Below, piece by piece: positions 35,577-43,142 of a stretch of 64,000 nucleotides of DNA. The notes under the pieces were generated by a model, which saw nothing but the letters and a program-made list of their open reading frames with translations, had not been told where the DNA came from and did not search any database. Origin of the DNA: Palsa-892 sp963751615 (GTDB lineage: Bacteria > Pseudomonadota > Alphaproteobacteria > Rhizobiales > Xanthobacteraceae). The first letter of the stretch is position 1, and the number at the start of each line of letters is the position of its first letter. The stretch spans positions 1,364,001 to 1,428,000 of the forward strand of contig CAVVVG010000005.1 in assembly GCA_963751615.1 (NCBI GenBank), read 5' to 3'. The translations under genes and the position numbers were made by a program.

Positions 35577-36074
35577 TCAGCGGGATTGGCTCGATGCTGG
35601 GCGAGTGGGCGAGTATTCGGCAAGTTTTGCGCGGCCCGTTAAAGACATTTTCGCGGCTGAGGACGCGATAAGGTCCTGCAGAAGTTCGTCGAAGCGTAGC
35701 TTTGTAACGCGCGCCTCCGACATGGCTATGCGCGTCGCTGCTTCATTGTAGGGCTCCGAGCGGAATGTCTCGCGGATGCGATTTACGGCGCGTTCAAAAT
35801 CGGTGCGTGCAGCATCGAGCATTGTCGCCTTTGCGCGAAACTCTACGCGCATGACCTCAGCGTCGGTCGAGGGAAGCGTCGCAGCGATGCGTTCGATGCG
35901 AGCGCCGGCGCTCCGGTCAATCGGCGCGGGAACCATTACGGAAGGCGCCCAATAATGCCGGACAATCAATGCTCCCGCCGTGCCGATGAAAAATAGATTG
36001 ATTGCGAGCGAAACGAGCGCAAGCCAACGCGTGCTGCGATCCTCTCCCGGCAGCATCGATGACGCGGCGATCAT
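35577..36074 (-). CDS. Periplasmic heavy-metal-sensor-like protein (CnrX/Metal_resist family)
   Basis: A 165-residue membrane-anchored periplasmic protein. One N-terminal helix (WLALVSLAINLFFIGTAGAL) is followed by an all-helical domain of the CnrX/Spy-like Metal_resist type, with an R-rich first helix and RIRETFRSEPYNEAATRIA in the middle. Few histidine or cysteine residues are present, so classical Ni/Co/Cu binding is uncertain. The start at 36074 overlaps the upstream small gene by ATGA; the longer frame extension to 36245 has no family similarity. In CnrYXH systems this component sits between the signal and the anti-sigma factor. Confidence 0.72.
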   Translation of the reverse strand: MIAASSMLPGEDRSTRWLALVSLAINLFFIGTAGALIVRHYWAPSVMVPAPIDRSAGARIERIAATLPSTDAEVMRVEFRAKATMLDAARTDFERAVNRIRETFRSEPYNEAATRIAMSEARVTKLRFDELLQDLIASSAAKMSLTGRAKLAEYSPTRPASSQSR

Positions 36075-36418
36075 GGACGGACTCCCGTCAAAGGCTCTGG
36101 CTCGAACACAAGATAGCCAGGATCCGCATCCGCCATCTGAACTGGCGTCGTGCGCGGTTTCTCGAAAATCTGAGCTCCCGGGCTGAAAAAGCCGACCATG
36201 CAGCCTACAAACCCAATCGAGGCGAGTGTCGCGATGCGCGGCCATGCGGGCGCAAAATCGAAATTGAGTAGCAGCGTGGGCCAGCCCTTTAGCAAAGTAT
36301 GACGCTGCGCCGGAAGAGGTCTTGCGCCAAGCGATGCGAGCACGCGCATTGCGATCGCGTCATCCGCGGTTTTTTCTATTTTTAAGTGCCGGGCAAGCAT
36401 TTTGTCGGTGCGATTCAT
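36071..36418 (-). CDS. Small single-pass membrane protein, putative anti-sigma factor
   Basis: A 115-residue protein not recognised by sequence. A charged, helical N-terminal half of about 60 residues (likely cytoplasmic) is followed by one membrane segment near residues 64-80 (IATLASIGFVGCMVGFF) and a short periplasmic tail. Size, topology and position, 15 bp after an ECF sigma gene and overlapping a CnrX-like sensor gene, match CnrY-type anti-sigma factors. The role is inferred from context. Confidence 0.6.
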   Translation of the reverse strand: MNRTDKMLARHLKIEKTADDAIAMRVLASLGARPLPAQRHTLLKGWPTLLLNFDFAPAWPRIATLASIGFVGCMVGFFSPGAQIFEKPRTTPVQMADADPGYLVFEPEPLTGVRP

Positions 36419-36433
36419 TCTCTGATCTCCCTG

Positions 36434-36979
36434 TTAGTTTTCATCCAGAATCAATTTGAGCCGTTCCCGTAATGTCCGTTTGGCGCGAACGAGGAGCGCC
36501 TCGAGCGCTGATACCGAAACGCGAAGAATTTGAGCAGCATCGGCGTTCGATAGCTCGTCGTCATAAGTAAGCATGATCGCCGCGCGCTGCCGGTCAGGAA
36601 GTTCCGCGATGGCTCTCGCAATCTGCTGCCGGCTTTGATCCCGCTCGATGCGTGTGCTGGCATCGGGCGCAGGATCTGGCGGATCGCCCGCGATTTCGAG
36701 CGGGAAAAACGGAACACGCCGCTTGCGGTTGAGGCAAATATTGAAAACGATCCTGTAGAACCAGGTGCGAAACGCAGCCTCCGGCCGCCAACGCGGCGCG
36801 TTGACCCAAACGCGGAGAAAGGCCTCCTGTACGATTTCCTCGGCATCGGCGTCGCTTCCAGTGAGACGGCGCGCAAAGCCAATCGCTCGCGAAGCATAGC
36901 GAGGGGCGAGCCGCCGAAAAGCACGCTCATCGCCCTGTGCGATTTTGAGCATGAGCGCTTCGTCGCTTTCCGATTCCAT
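36434..36979 (-). CDS. ECF RNA polymerase sigma factor
   Basis: A 181-residue sigma-70 family factor of the ECF group. Region 2 is around residues 10-85 (DERAFRRLAPRY, then DAEEIVQEAFLRVWVNAPRW), and region 4 is near 115-170 (ELPDRQRAAIMLTYDDELSNADAAQIL). The ATG at 36979 gives the normal ECF start (MESESDEALMLKIAQGDERA); a longer frame to 37132 adds 51 unlike residues. It heads the operon sigma - small membrane protein - metal-sensor-like - outer-membrane factor - mdtABC. A leftward GGAAC (37079-37083 complement) could be part of an ECF -35 for autoregulation, but no clear -10 partner was found. Confidence 0.88.
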   Translation of the reverse strand: MESESDEALMLKIAQGDERAFRRLAPRYASRAIGFARRLTGSDADAEEIVQEAFLRVWVNAPRWRPEAAFRTWFYRIVFNICLNRKRRVPFFPLEIAGDPPDPAPDASTRIERDQSRQQIARAIAELPDRQRAAIMLTYDDELSNADAAQILRVSVSALEALLVRAKRTLRERLKLILDEN

Positions 36980-37135
36980 CCTGCCCGAATCACCAATTCT
37001 TCCGAGGCGGTGCGATGGTAGGGCGCTGGCGCGGGTGCAGCGAGAGGGCGAGGCATAAAAAGGCCCAACAATGTGATCGTTCCTACTTTTAAACCCGCAT
37101 TCCGTCGAAACCCTGCGGTGGATAAGCCCCAAAAA

Positions 37136-37169
37136 GCGTGGGGCGGCACGCCAATTCGCGTACCGCCCC
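37136..37169 (-). terminator. Probable intrinsic terminator after gabD-like gene
   Basis: GGGGCGG at 37140-37146 and CCGCCCC at 37163-37169, extended inward by four further pairs (loop 37152-37157), form a 12-position stem with one mismatch. Read leftward it is followed by CACGC and a T5 tract, 20 bp past the aldehyde dehydrogenase stop. Confidence 0.55.
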
Positions 37170-37189
37170 TCAATGGAGTGAAGATCGGT

Positions 37190-38617
37190 TCAGGCTTGGG
37201 CGATGTATTTTTTCACCGTATAGGCTTCGAGCCCCTCTACCGAGCCTTCGTGACCGTAGCCACTTTCCTTGATACCGCCGAACGGCGTTTCCGCCATCGA
37301 GATGCTGAAAGTGTTGATGCCGACCATACCGGACTCGAGTGCGTCGCCAATCGCAGTCGCGGTTTTTGTGTTGTTGGTAAACGCATAAGCCGCGAGCCCG
37401 AACGGCAGGGAATTTGCTCGCGTGACCACCTCGTCGAACGTCTTGAATGGAATGATTGGCGCCACAGGTCCGAACGGCTCCTGCGTCATGATCTTTGAAT
37501 CGTCCGGTAGATCCGTCACGACAGTCGGCTCGAAGAAGAAGCCTTGGTTGCCATGGCGCGAACCGCCACTCGCGAGCTTTCCGCCGCGGGTCTGGCAATC
37601 GGCTACAATGTTTGTCATCGCGTCGAGACGGCGGGCATTGGCGAGCGGTCCCATGCGCGTTTCCTTATCGAGCCCATCGCCAAGCTTCAGGCCTTTCGCC
37701 TTCTCAGTAAAGCGCGTCGCAAATTTTTTGTAGGAATTCTCCTGGACGTAAAATCGCGTCGGCGAAATACAGACCTGCCCGGCATTGCGAAATTTTCCGG
37801 AAGCAGCCATATCGGCCGTCTTTTCGGGATCAACATCATCAAAAACAATCACCGGTGAATGGCCGCCAAGCTCCATCGTTACACGTTTCATCGTGTCGGC
37901 GGCGAGTTTTGCGAGATGCTTGCCAACTGGAATCGAACCGGTGAAGGAAATCTTGCGGATTTCCGGCTTCGCGATGAGGTGCTCCGAAATCTCACCCGGA
38001 ATGCCAAACACAAGGTTTAGCACACCGGCAGGAAGTCCGGCGTCGGCGAAGGCGCGCGCCATCTCGATCGCCGTGCCCGGCGTTTCTTCCGAAGCCTTGA
38101 TGATCAGCGAGCAGCCAGCACCGAGCGCGCCCGCCATTTTGCGCGCCGGCGTGATCGCGGGAAAGTTCCACGGCGTGAACGCAGCAACAATACCGACCGG
38201 CTCCTGCATCACCATCTGCCGAGTACCCGGAAGCCGCGTGGGAATGATGCGGCCATAGGCGCGCTTTCCTTCCTCCCCCATCCATTGGATTACGTCGGCA
38301 GCGGCACCGACTTCGCCCATTGCCTCGGCCAGAATCTTTCCTTGTTCCTGCGTGAGAATTTTTCCAATATATTCGGCGCGCTGGCGAATGAGATCGGCGG
38401 CCTTGCACATAATACCGCCTCGATCCCAGGCGGACATTTTTCGCCAGGTTGCGAAGCCCTTTTTCGCGGATTCAACGGCGTCGTCGAGGTCGGCTTTTGT
38501 CGCGTGCGGTAATTCTGCGAGTGTTTTTTCGTTCGCGGGATTGATGACGGGATCCACTTTGCGGCCGCCGCCGTTCGCCCATTTGCCGCCGATGAAAAGT
38601 CCGAGCTCCGTATACAT
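37190..38617 (-). CDS. gabD: NAD(P)-dependent aldehyde dehydrogenase, succinate-semialdehyde dehydrogenase type
   Basis: A 475-residue aldehyde dehydrogenase. Catalytic residues are Asn151 in TPWNFP, Glu249 in MELGGHSP and Cys283 in GQVCISPTRF. The sequence is typical of the GabD branch, oxidising succinate semialdehyde to succinate. The ATG at 38617 follows GAGG; the longer frame to 38686 is not family-like. It shares direction with an aspartate dehydrogenase 274 bp upstream. Because the box pathway in this window lacks a neighbouring boxD, this enzyme is a possible but unproven oxidiser of the C6 semialdehyde-CoA; the length (475 versus roughly 515 for BoxD) argues mildly against it. Confidence 0.82.
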   Translation of the reverse strand: MYTELGLFIGGKWANGGGRKVDPVINPANEKTLAELPHATKADLDDAVESAKKGFATWRKMSAWDRGGIMCKAADLIRQRAEYIGKILTQEQGKILAEAMGEVGAAADVIQWMGEEGKRAYGRIIPTRLPGTRQMVMQEPVGIVAAFTPWNFPAITPARKMAGALGAGCSLIIKASEETPGTAIEMARAFADAGLPAGVLNLVFGIPGEISEHLIAKPEIRKISFTGSIPVGKHLAKLAADTMKRVTMELGGHSPVIVFDDVDPEKTADMAASGKFRNAGQVCISPTRFYVQENSYKKFATRFTEKAKGLKLGDGLDKETRMGPLANARRLDAMTNIVADCQTRGGKLASGGSRHGNQGFFFEPTVVTDLPDDSKIMTQEPFGPVAPIIPFKTFDEVVTRANSLPFGLAAYAFTNNTKTATAIGDALESGMVGINTFSISMAETPFGGIKESGYGHEGSVEGLEAYTVKKYIAQA

Positions 38618-38891
38618 GCGCTCCTCGCCTACAATTGTTGTGTTGGATTTATTGATAATCTTATTCCATTTTGGCAGCGGCGTCACGGTCCTACATCACG
38701 TGATCGTCCGACGCAGCGGGACATGCTGCCAGGATGTAGCCGCACTTTCGGCCAAGCGCTCTCATTCTCGCAGGCGTTTTTCGCGCTAATCGTAAGACCC
38801 CATCCAACAAACCCCTAGAGGCAGACCAGAATTCTACCTATCGCGAGTGTCGGTCATTGTCCGAGCTCCCGCGTGCGCCGCGATCAAAAAG

Positions 38892-39698
38892 TTACGTTCC
38901 AATCTTCAACTCCGAAACCAGCCCGCGCAAAAGCGCCACGACGCTGAGCGCAACGATCCGCCCCGTGCGCGGATTTTCCGACGGCACGTTCTCAATCGTC
39001 ATCGAAAATCGCGCGATATCGGCATCGACCTCGATGCGGTGCGTATTGCGTTCGACGGTGGGGTCAGCCCAGATTTCGAGCCTTGTTTTATCCGGTCCAA
39101 TGCCCGCCAGGCTGAGGGCTACCGCCACATTCACATTCGCCGGAAATCCGCGTGCGCCGTCCCGGGCGCTCCCTTCGAATACCTTTAGGGGGGTCGTTAC
39201 GCGCGCGAGGGAGATCCTGTGTTCGACAAGATAGGGCGCGTTTTCCAAGCCCTTAGGCGGTTTCCGTGTGACCATGGTGACGGAGTGGATTGTCCCTTCC
39301 GCCGCCGCACGCACCGCGTCGAGCCCGAGAATCGCGCCGCTCGGCACCAGAATACGCGCACCGGTTTCGCGCGCGCGTTCCACCAGATCCCAGTTGTCAA
39401 GCAACTGCCCAACGCTGAGTGGTACAAAGATCCGCCCATGTTCGATCGCGGAAACGGCAACAGCGCGAAATTGCTTTGGTGGCATGCCTTCGACAATGAC
39501 ATGACAATCGTCGGCAAGTTCGTCTGCCCTGAGAATGTTGACGCCTGGTAATTGTGCCAACATGTTGTATGATTTTTCAGCATCACGAACGGCAATGGCA
39601 GCAAGCCGCAGACCAGGTATGCCCGCCGCAATCCGTCGCGCGACTTCGCGCCCGACGGTGCCCACTCCGGCGAGTCCTATTTTTAATGGGGGTTTCAA
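38892..39698 (-). CDS. nadX: L-aspartate dehydrogenase (NadX/DUF108 family)
   Basis: A 268-residue NAD(P)-dependent aspartate dehydrogenase. The Rossmann motif GLAGVGTVGREVARRI starts at residue 8. The family signature GFPANVNVAVALSLAGIG (184-201) and IWADP precede His220 in ERNTHRIEV, the proposed catalytic histidine. It interconverts L-aspartate and iminoaspartate/oxaloacetate plus ammonia. No nadA or nadC is adjacent, so a catabolic role is more likely than NAD synthesis. The 274 bp separating it from the aldehyde dehydrogenase (38618-38891) hold no recognisable feature. Confidence 0.83.
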   Translation of the reverse strand: MKPPLKIGLAGVGTVGREVARRIAAGIPGLRLAAIAVRDAEKSYNMLAQLPGVNILRADELADDCHVIVEGMPPKQFRAVAVSAIEHGRIFVPLSVGQLLDNWDLVERARETGARILVPSGAILGLDAVRAAAEGTIHSVTMVTRKPPKGLENAPYLVEHRISLARVTTPLKVFEGSARDGARGFPANVNVAVALSLAGIGPDKTRLEIWADPTVERNTHRIEVDADIARFSMTIENVPSENPRTGRIVALSVVALLRGLVSELKIGT

Positions 39699-39707
39699 TT
39701 CAAGCTT

Positions 39708-40367
39708 TCAACCGGTTGCGGGCGTTGCGTTCACGGATTGTGCGAGCCGCTCTTCCAATCGCGCGATATTTTGTAGCAGGCGCTCGCTAATCAGTTTTAG
39801 GAAATAGAATCCGAACTCCGGATTCTGGAAATAAAGTTCGCGCACTTTTTCATAGCTGATGGTCAGAACCTCACCACTTTCCAAGCATTCTAGAGTCGCC
39901 GTCCGTCGGTTTTCCGGTGAGAGCAGCCCAATCTCGCCCACGATGCGGCCTTCGCCCATTTCGATCCCGAGTTCCATGAGCAGGAATTTTCCGCTCACCG
40001 TGTAATACATCTCGTCGGCGACATCGCCCTTATTGAAAAGAATGTCACCTTTGAAATACGGCCGCTTGGTCATATAGGGTTTGAGCCACGCCATCGAGAG
40101 ATCGCCCGTGGTCGCCTGCTTCACTTTATTCACAAGTTGGATCATCTGCCGGAGGCGAATTATGCTGAGCGGGAGAAGAAAAAGATTGAGAAAGAGTGTG
40201 GGGTAATTATGAGCCCAGTAGCCGTACAGTATGAAGAAAAGGGTACTGATGATGTTCGCGATGCGGAGAGGAACAATCGTTTGTAAGGCTATGGTCGCGA
40301 CGTAAAACGCGGCGCCTAGCATCGCAAATACCTCGGCGATCCCGATGTGAAGCTGGCCAAACTGCAT
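39708..40367 (-). CDS. Membrane-anchored cyclic-nucleotide-binding protein
   Basis: A 219-residue protein with three predicted N-terminal membrane helices (about 10-75), a short linker and a C-terminal Crp-type cyclic-nucleotide-binding domain (about 95-205) containing FNKGDVADEMYYTVSGK and GEGRIVGEIGLLSPENRRTA, the phosphate-binding cassette region with its conserved arginine. The domain order recalls animal Popeye proteins. There is no DNA-binding domain, so it probably acts at the membrane. It is divergent from an adenylate cyclase gene, 69 bp apart, and 9 bp upstream of nadX in the same direction. Confidence 0.78.
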   Translation of the reverse strand: MQFGQLHIGIAEVFAMLGAAFYVATIALQTIVPLRIANIISTLFFILYGYWAHNYPTLFLNLFLLPLSIIRLRQMIQLVNKVKQATTGDLSMAWLKPYMTKRPYFKGDILFNKGDVADEMYYTVSGKFLLMELGIEMGEGRIVGEIGLLSPENRRTATLECLESGEVLTISYEKVRELYFQNPEFGFYFLKLISERLLQNIARLEERLAQSVNATPATG

Positions 40368-40436
40368 CCCTTACCTCCCGCAATCCAAAACCTTGAAATC
40401 CATGTATAACCTCTCCCGTTGCATTAGGCGAAAGCG

Positions 40437-42656
40437 ATGAAAAAGTTCAAGGTGCAGGGGCTCTACGTTTTGCTGGTCGCGATCGTTATCGCGGCGATTG
40501 TCGCGATCCGCGTCGCCGACCCGTTTTTCGTGCAGGCCCTGCGGCTCATCGCTTTTGACAGCTATCAGCGCATTTCGCCCCAGCATTTTGACAGCTCGCT
40601 CCCAGTCCGAATCGTGGATATCGACGAACCTTCGATCAAGGCTCTCGGCCAGTGGCCGTGGCCGCGCACTGTGCTGAAGGAGCTCGTCGATAAGCTAACG
40701 GCCAAAGGCGCGTCTGCCATCGCCTTCGACGTGATGTTTCCCGAAACCGATCGCACCTCGCTTGAAGAAGTCGTGAAGCGTATGCCAGCCGACCAAGCCG
40801 TGCGCCTCGCAAATATTGCCGCCACCGCGCAGACGAACGATGAGGCGTTCGCCGAGTCATTGGCGAAAGCGCCAAGCGTGGTCGGTACAACGCTTACCGG
40901 CGGAAAAGATGTAGCCTCGTATAAGCCCAAAGCGGGATTTGCAGTCGCCGGCGACGATCCTCGTCCATTCATGATCAAGTTTACGGGCGCAACGGGAAAT
41001 CTGCCGATTATCACTAATGCCGCAAAAGGAATCGGCGCGTTAAACTGGACCCCCGACCGCGACCAGATAGCGCGGCGCGTCGCATTAATCTATCGGGTCG
41101 GCGACCAGTTCGTTCCGTCGCTCGCGGCGGAAGCGCTGCGCGTTGCGCAAGGCGCCTCAACGTTCCTCCTAAAATCTTCGAACGCGAGCGGCGAGACCGC
41201 TTTCGGCAAGCAAACGGGGCTCAATCATATCCGGATCGGCAACATCGAGGTGCCGACCGATGAGCAAGGCGCAATCTGGATGAAATTCCGGGGTACGGCA
41301 CCGGAATCGTTCATTTCTGCATCCAAAGTGCTCGCTGGCGAAGTACAAGACGACGAGATCAACGGCCGCATCGTCCTGATCGGCACCAGCGCGCCGGGCC
41401 TGCTCGATTTGCGCGCAACGCCGATCAATCCGGTCATTCCGGGGGTCGAGATCATTTCCATGATGATTGAGCACATCGTCAGCGGGCAGAACATGAACCG
41501 CCCGGATTATGCGCTGGCCATCGAGATGCTAACGATGATTGTGCTCGGCATCATTCTCGCCTTCCTGTTTCCAAAGGTGCCTGCGCGCATTTCGGGACTG
41601 ATCGCAGTCGTCACTGTAGCGGGTCTCGTGGTTTCCGGATGGCTCGCCTACGAATACGCGGCTCTCTTGTTTGATCCGCTGTATCCCGCGCTCGGCCTGA
41701 TCGTGCTCGTGGGCGTCGCTACGTTCCACATCTATCGCCGCGTTGAGCTGCAGCGCGGCGAAATCCGTGGCGCTTTCGGCCGTTACGTTGCACCGGCGGT
41801 TGTCGAGCAGCTGATTGCTAATCCGGAAAAATTAGAACTCGGCGGCGAAGTGCGCGAAATCACTCTGATGTTTTGCGACGTGCGTAATTTCACCTCGATC
41901 TCCGAACAAATGAGTGCGCACGAACTCACGACCTTCATCAACGAATTGCTGACGCCGCTTTCGGAGACGATTCTCGCTCACCGTGGTACCATCGATAAAT
42001 ATATCGGCGATGCGATCATGGCGTTCTGGAATGCACCGCTTGACGATCCCGATCACGCAAAACGCGCGTGTCGCTCCGCGCTGGAAATGGCGGCAAAAAT
42101 GAAGGAATTGAACGGGCAATGGCAGGAAAGCGCGGTTGCGAAGGGACAAACATTCAATCCAGTCAAAATTGGTATCGGCATCAATACCGGTAATTGTTGC
42201 GTCGGCAATCTCGGCTCGACCCAGCGTTTCGACTATTCCGCTATTGGCGACGAGGTGAACATCGCATCCCGTTACGAGGGGCTGTCGAAGGTGTATAGCG
42301 TCACCGCGATTGCCGGCCAGCGTACGATCGACCAAACGAACGGTATCGGCGCACTCGAGCTCGATCTTATACGGGTGAAGGGCCGCGTGCAGCCGACGCA
42401 CATCTATACCTTCACCGAACTCCTCGACGCGAATGAGGATCGCGTTCGGCAGCTCAAATCCCTGCACGAGCGCTTTCTCGAAGCATATCGCTCGCAGAGG
42501 TGGGAAATTGCCGAGAGCGCCCTACAGGAATGCCGCGCGCTTGGCATTGTTGGTCTCGAATCCTATTATGCGTTGTTCGCGTCTCGTATTTCATTGTATC
42601 GGACGAGCCCGCCACCCATCGATTGGGATGGTGCGTTTACGGCTCTGGAAAAATAA
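40437..42656 (+). CDS. Class III adenylate cyclase with CHASE2 sensor domain
   Basis: A 739-residue membrane cyclase. One N-terminal helix (about 9-27), a periplasmic CHASE2 domain (about 30-350), three further helices (about 358-432) and a catalytic domain (about 470-640) are seen. Metal-binding aspartates are Asp481 (LMFCDVRNF) and Asp525 (KYIGDAIMA); Lys521 fits the adenine-selecting lysine, and DYSAIGDEVNIASRYEG holds the transition-state Asn and Arg. All key residues are present, so it should make cAMP in response to an extracytoplasmic signal. Divergent from a membrane cNMP-binding protein that is the obvious candidate receiver. Confidence 0.88.
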   Translation: MKKFKVQGLYVLLVAIVIAAIVAIRVADPFFVQALRLIAFDSYQRISPQHFDSSLPVRIVDIDEPSIKALGQWPWPRTVLKELVDKLTAKGASAIAFDVMFPETDRTSLEEVVKRMPADQAVRLANIAATAQTNDEAFAESLAKAPSVVGTTLTGGKDVASYKPKAGFAVAGDDPRPFMIKFTGATGNLPIITNAAKGIGALNWTPDRDQIARRVALIYRVGDQFVPSLAAEALRVAQGASTFLLKSSNASGETAFGKQTGLNHIRIGNIEVPTDEQGAIWMKFRGTAPESFISASKVLAGEVQDDEINGRIVLIGTSAPGLLDLRATPINPVIPGVEIISMMIEHIVSGQNMNRPDYALAIEMLTMIVLGIILAFLFPKVPARISGLIAVVTVAGLVVSGWLAYEYAALLFDPLYPALGLIVLVGVATFHIYRRVELQRGEIRGAFGRYVAPAVVEQLIANPEKLELGGEVREITLMFCDVRNFTSISEQMSAHELTTFINELLTPLSETILAHRGTIDKYIGDAIMAFWNAPLDDPDHAKRACRSALEMAAKMKELNGQWQESAVAKGQTFNPVKIGIGINTGNCCVGNLGSTQRFDYSAIGDEVNIASRYEGLSKVYSVTAIAGQRTIDQTNGIGALELDLIRVKGRVQPTHIYTFTELLDANEDRVRQLKSLHERFLEAYRSQRWEIAESALQECRALGIVGLESYYALFASRISLYRTSPPPIDWDGAFTALEK

Positions 42657-42673
42657 CAGAGGACGAACTGTTC

Positions 42674-43063
42674 GTGAACGATTCTGCTCACATTGCACTG
42701 ATCGCAATTTTCATTCTACTACTGAAGCATCTCGTCTTCGATTTTTTTCTTCAGACTGCCTATCAGTATAAAAACAAGGGAATTTACGGGCATCCCGGTG
42801 GTATTCTGCACGCGGGGTTACATATTTCTGGCACGGCGTTTCTGTTTTATTACATAACACCTTCGGCTGTATTGGCGGCCCAGATTTTAGTTGGTGAGTT
42901 TATCGCCCACTATCACATTGATTGGACGAAGGAGCAGATCGTAAAGCGCATGAACCTTACGACTGAGCGTTCAGAATTCTGGTGGGCGCTGGGCGTCGAC
43001 CAGTTTCTGCACGGCGCGACTTATGTCACGATCGTTTGGATTTTGATGAACGGGCGAATCTGA
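42674..43063 (+). CDS. DUF3307 family membrane protein
   Basis: A 129-residue integral membrane protein with three to four hydrophobic helices. It carries the DUF3307 pattern: DFFLQTAYQYKNKGIYGHPG early, then HAGLHISG and EFIAHYHIDWTK. The GTG at 42674, 17 bp after the cyclase stop, gives the right N-terminus. Function of the family is unknown. It is probably co-transcribed with the cyclase and is followed by an intrinsic terminator. Confidence 0.72.
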   Translation: MNDSAHIALIAIFILLLKHLVFDFFLQTAYQYKNKGIYGHPGGILHAGLHISGTAFLFYYITPSAVLAAQILVGEFIAHYHIDWTKEQIVKRMNLTTERSEFWWALGVDQFLHGATYVTIVWILMNGRI

Positions 43064-43090
43064 GAATCCCGTCCCGCTCTTTGCGAGCAT

Positions 43091-43114
43091 GCGCCCGAAG
43101 GGCGCTCTAGTTTT
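43091..43114 (+). terminator. Intrinsic terminator after cyclase/DUF3307 operon
   Basis: GCGCCC-GAA-GGGCGC at 43091-43105 followed by TCTAGTTTT. It lies between converging genes. Confidence 0.7.
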
Positions 43115-43142
43115 AAGATAAAACCACATAAAAACCGTAGGT

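Noticed and set aside
37079..37083. GGAAC as the -35 of an EcfG-type promoter ahead of the sigma gene
   Set aside because: No CGTT-like -10 is found at 16-17 bp spacing, so it is mentioned only as a weak possibility in the sigma-factor entry.
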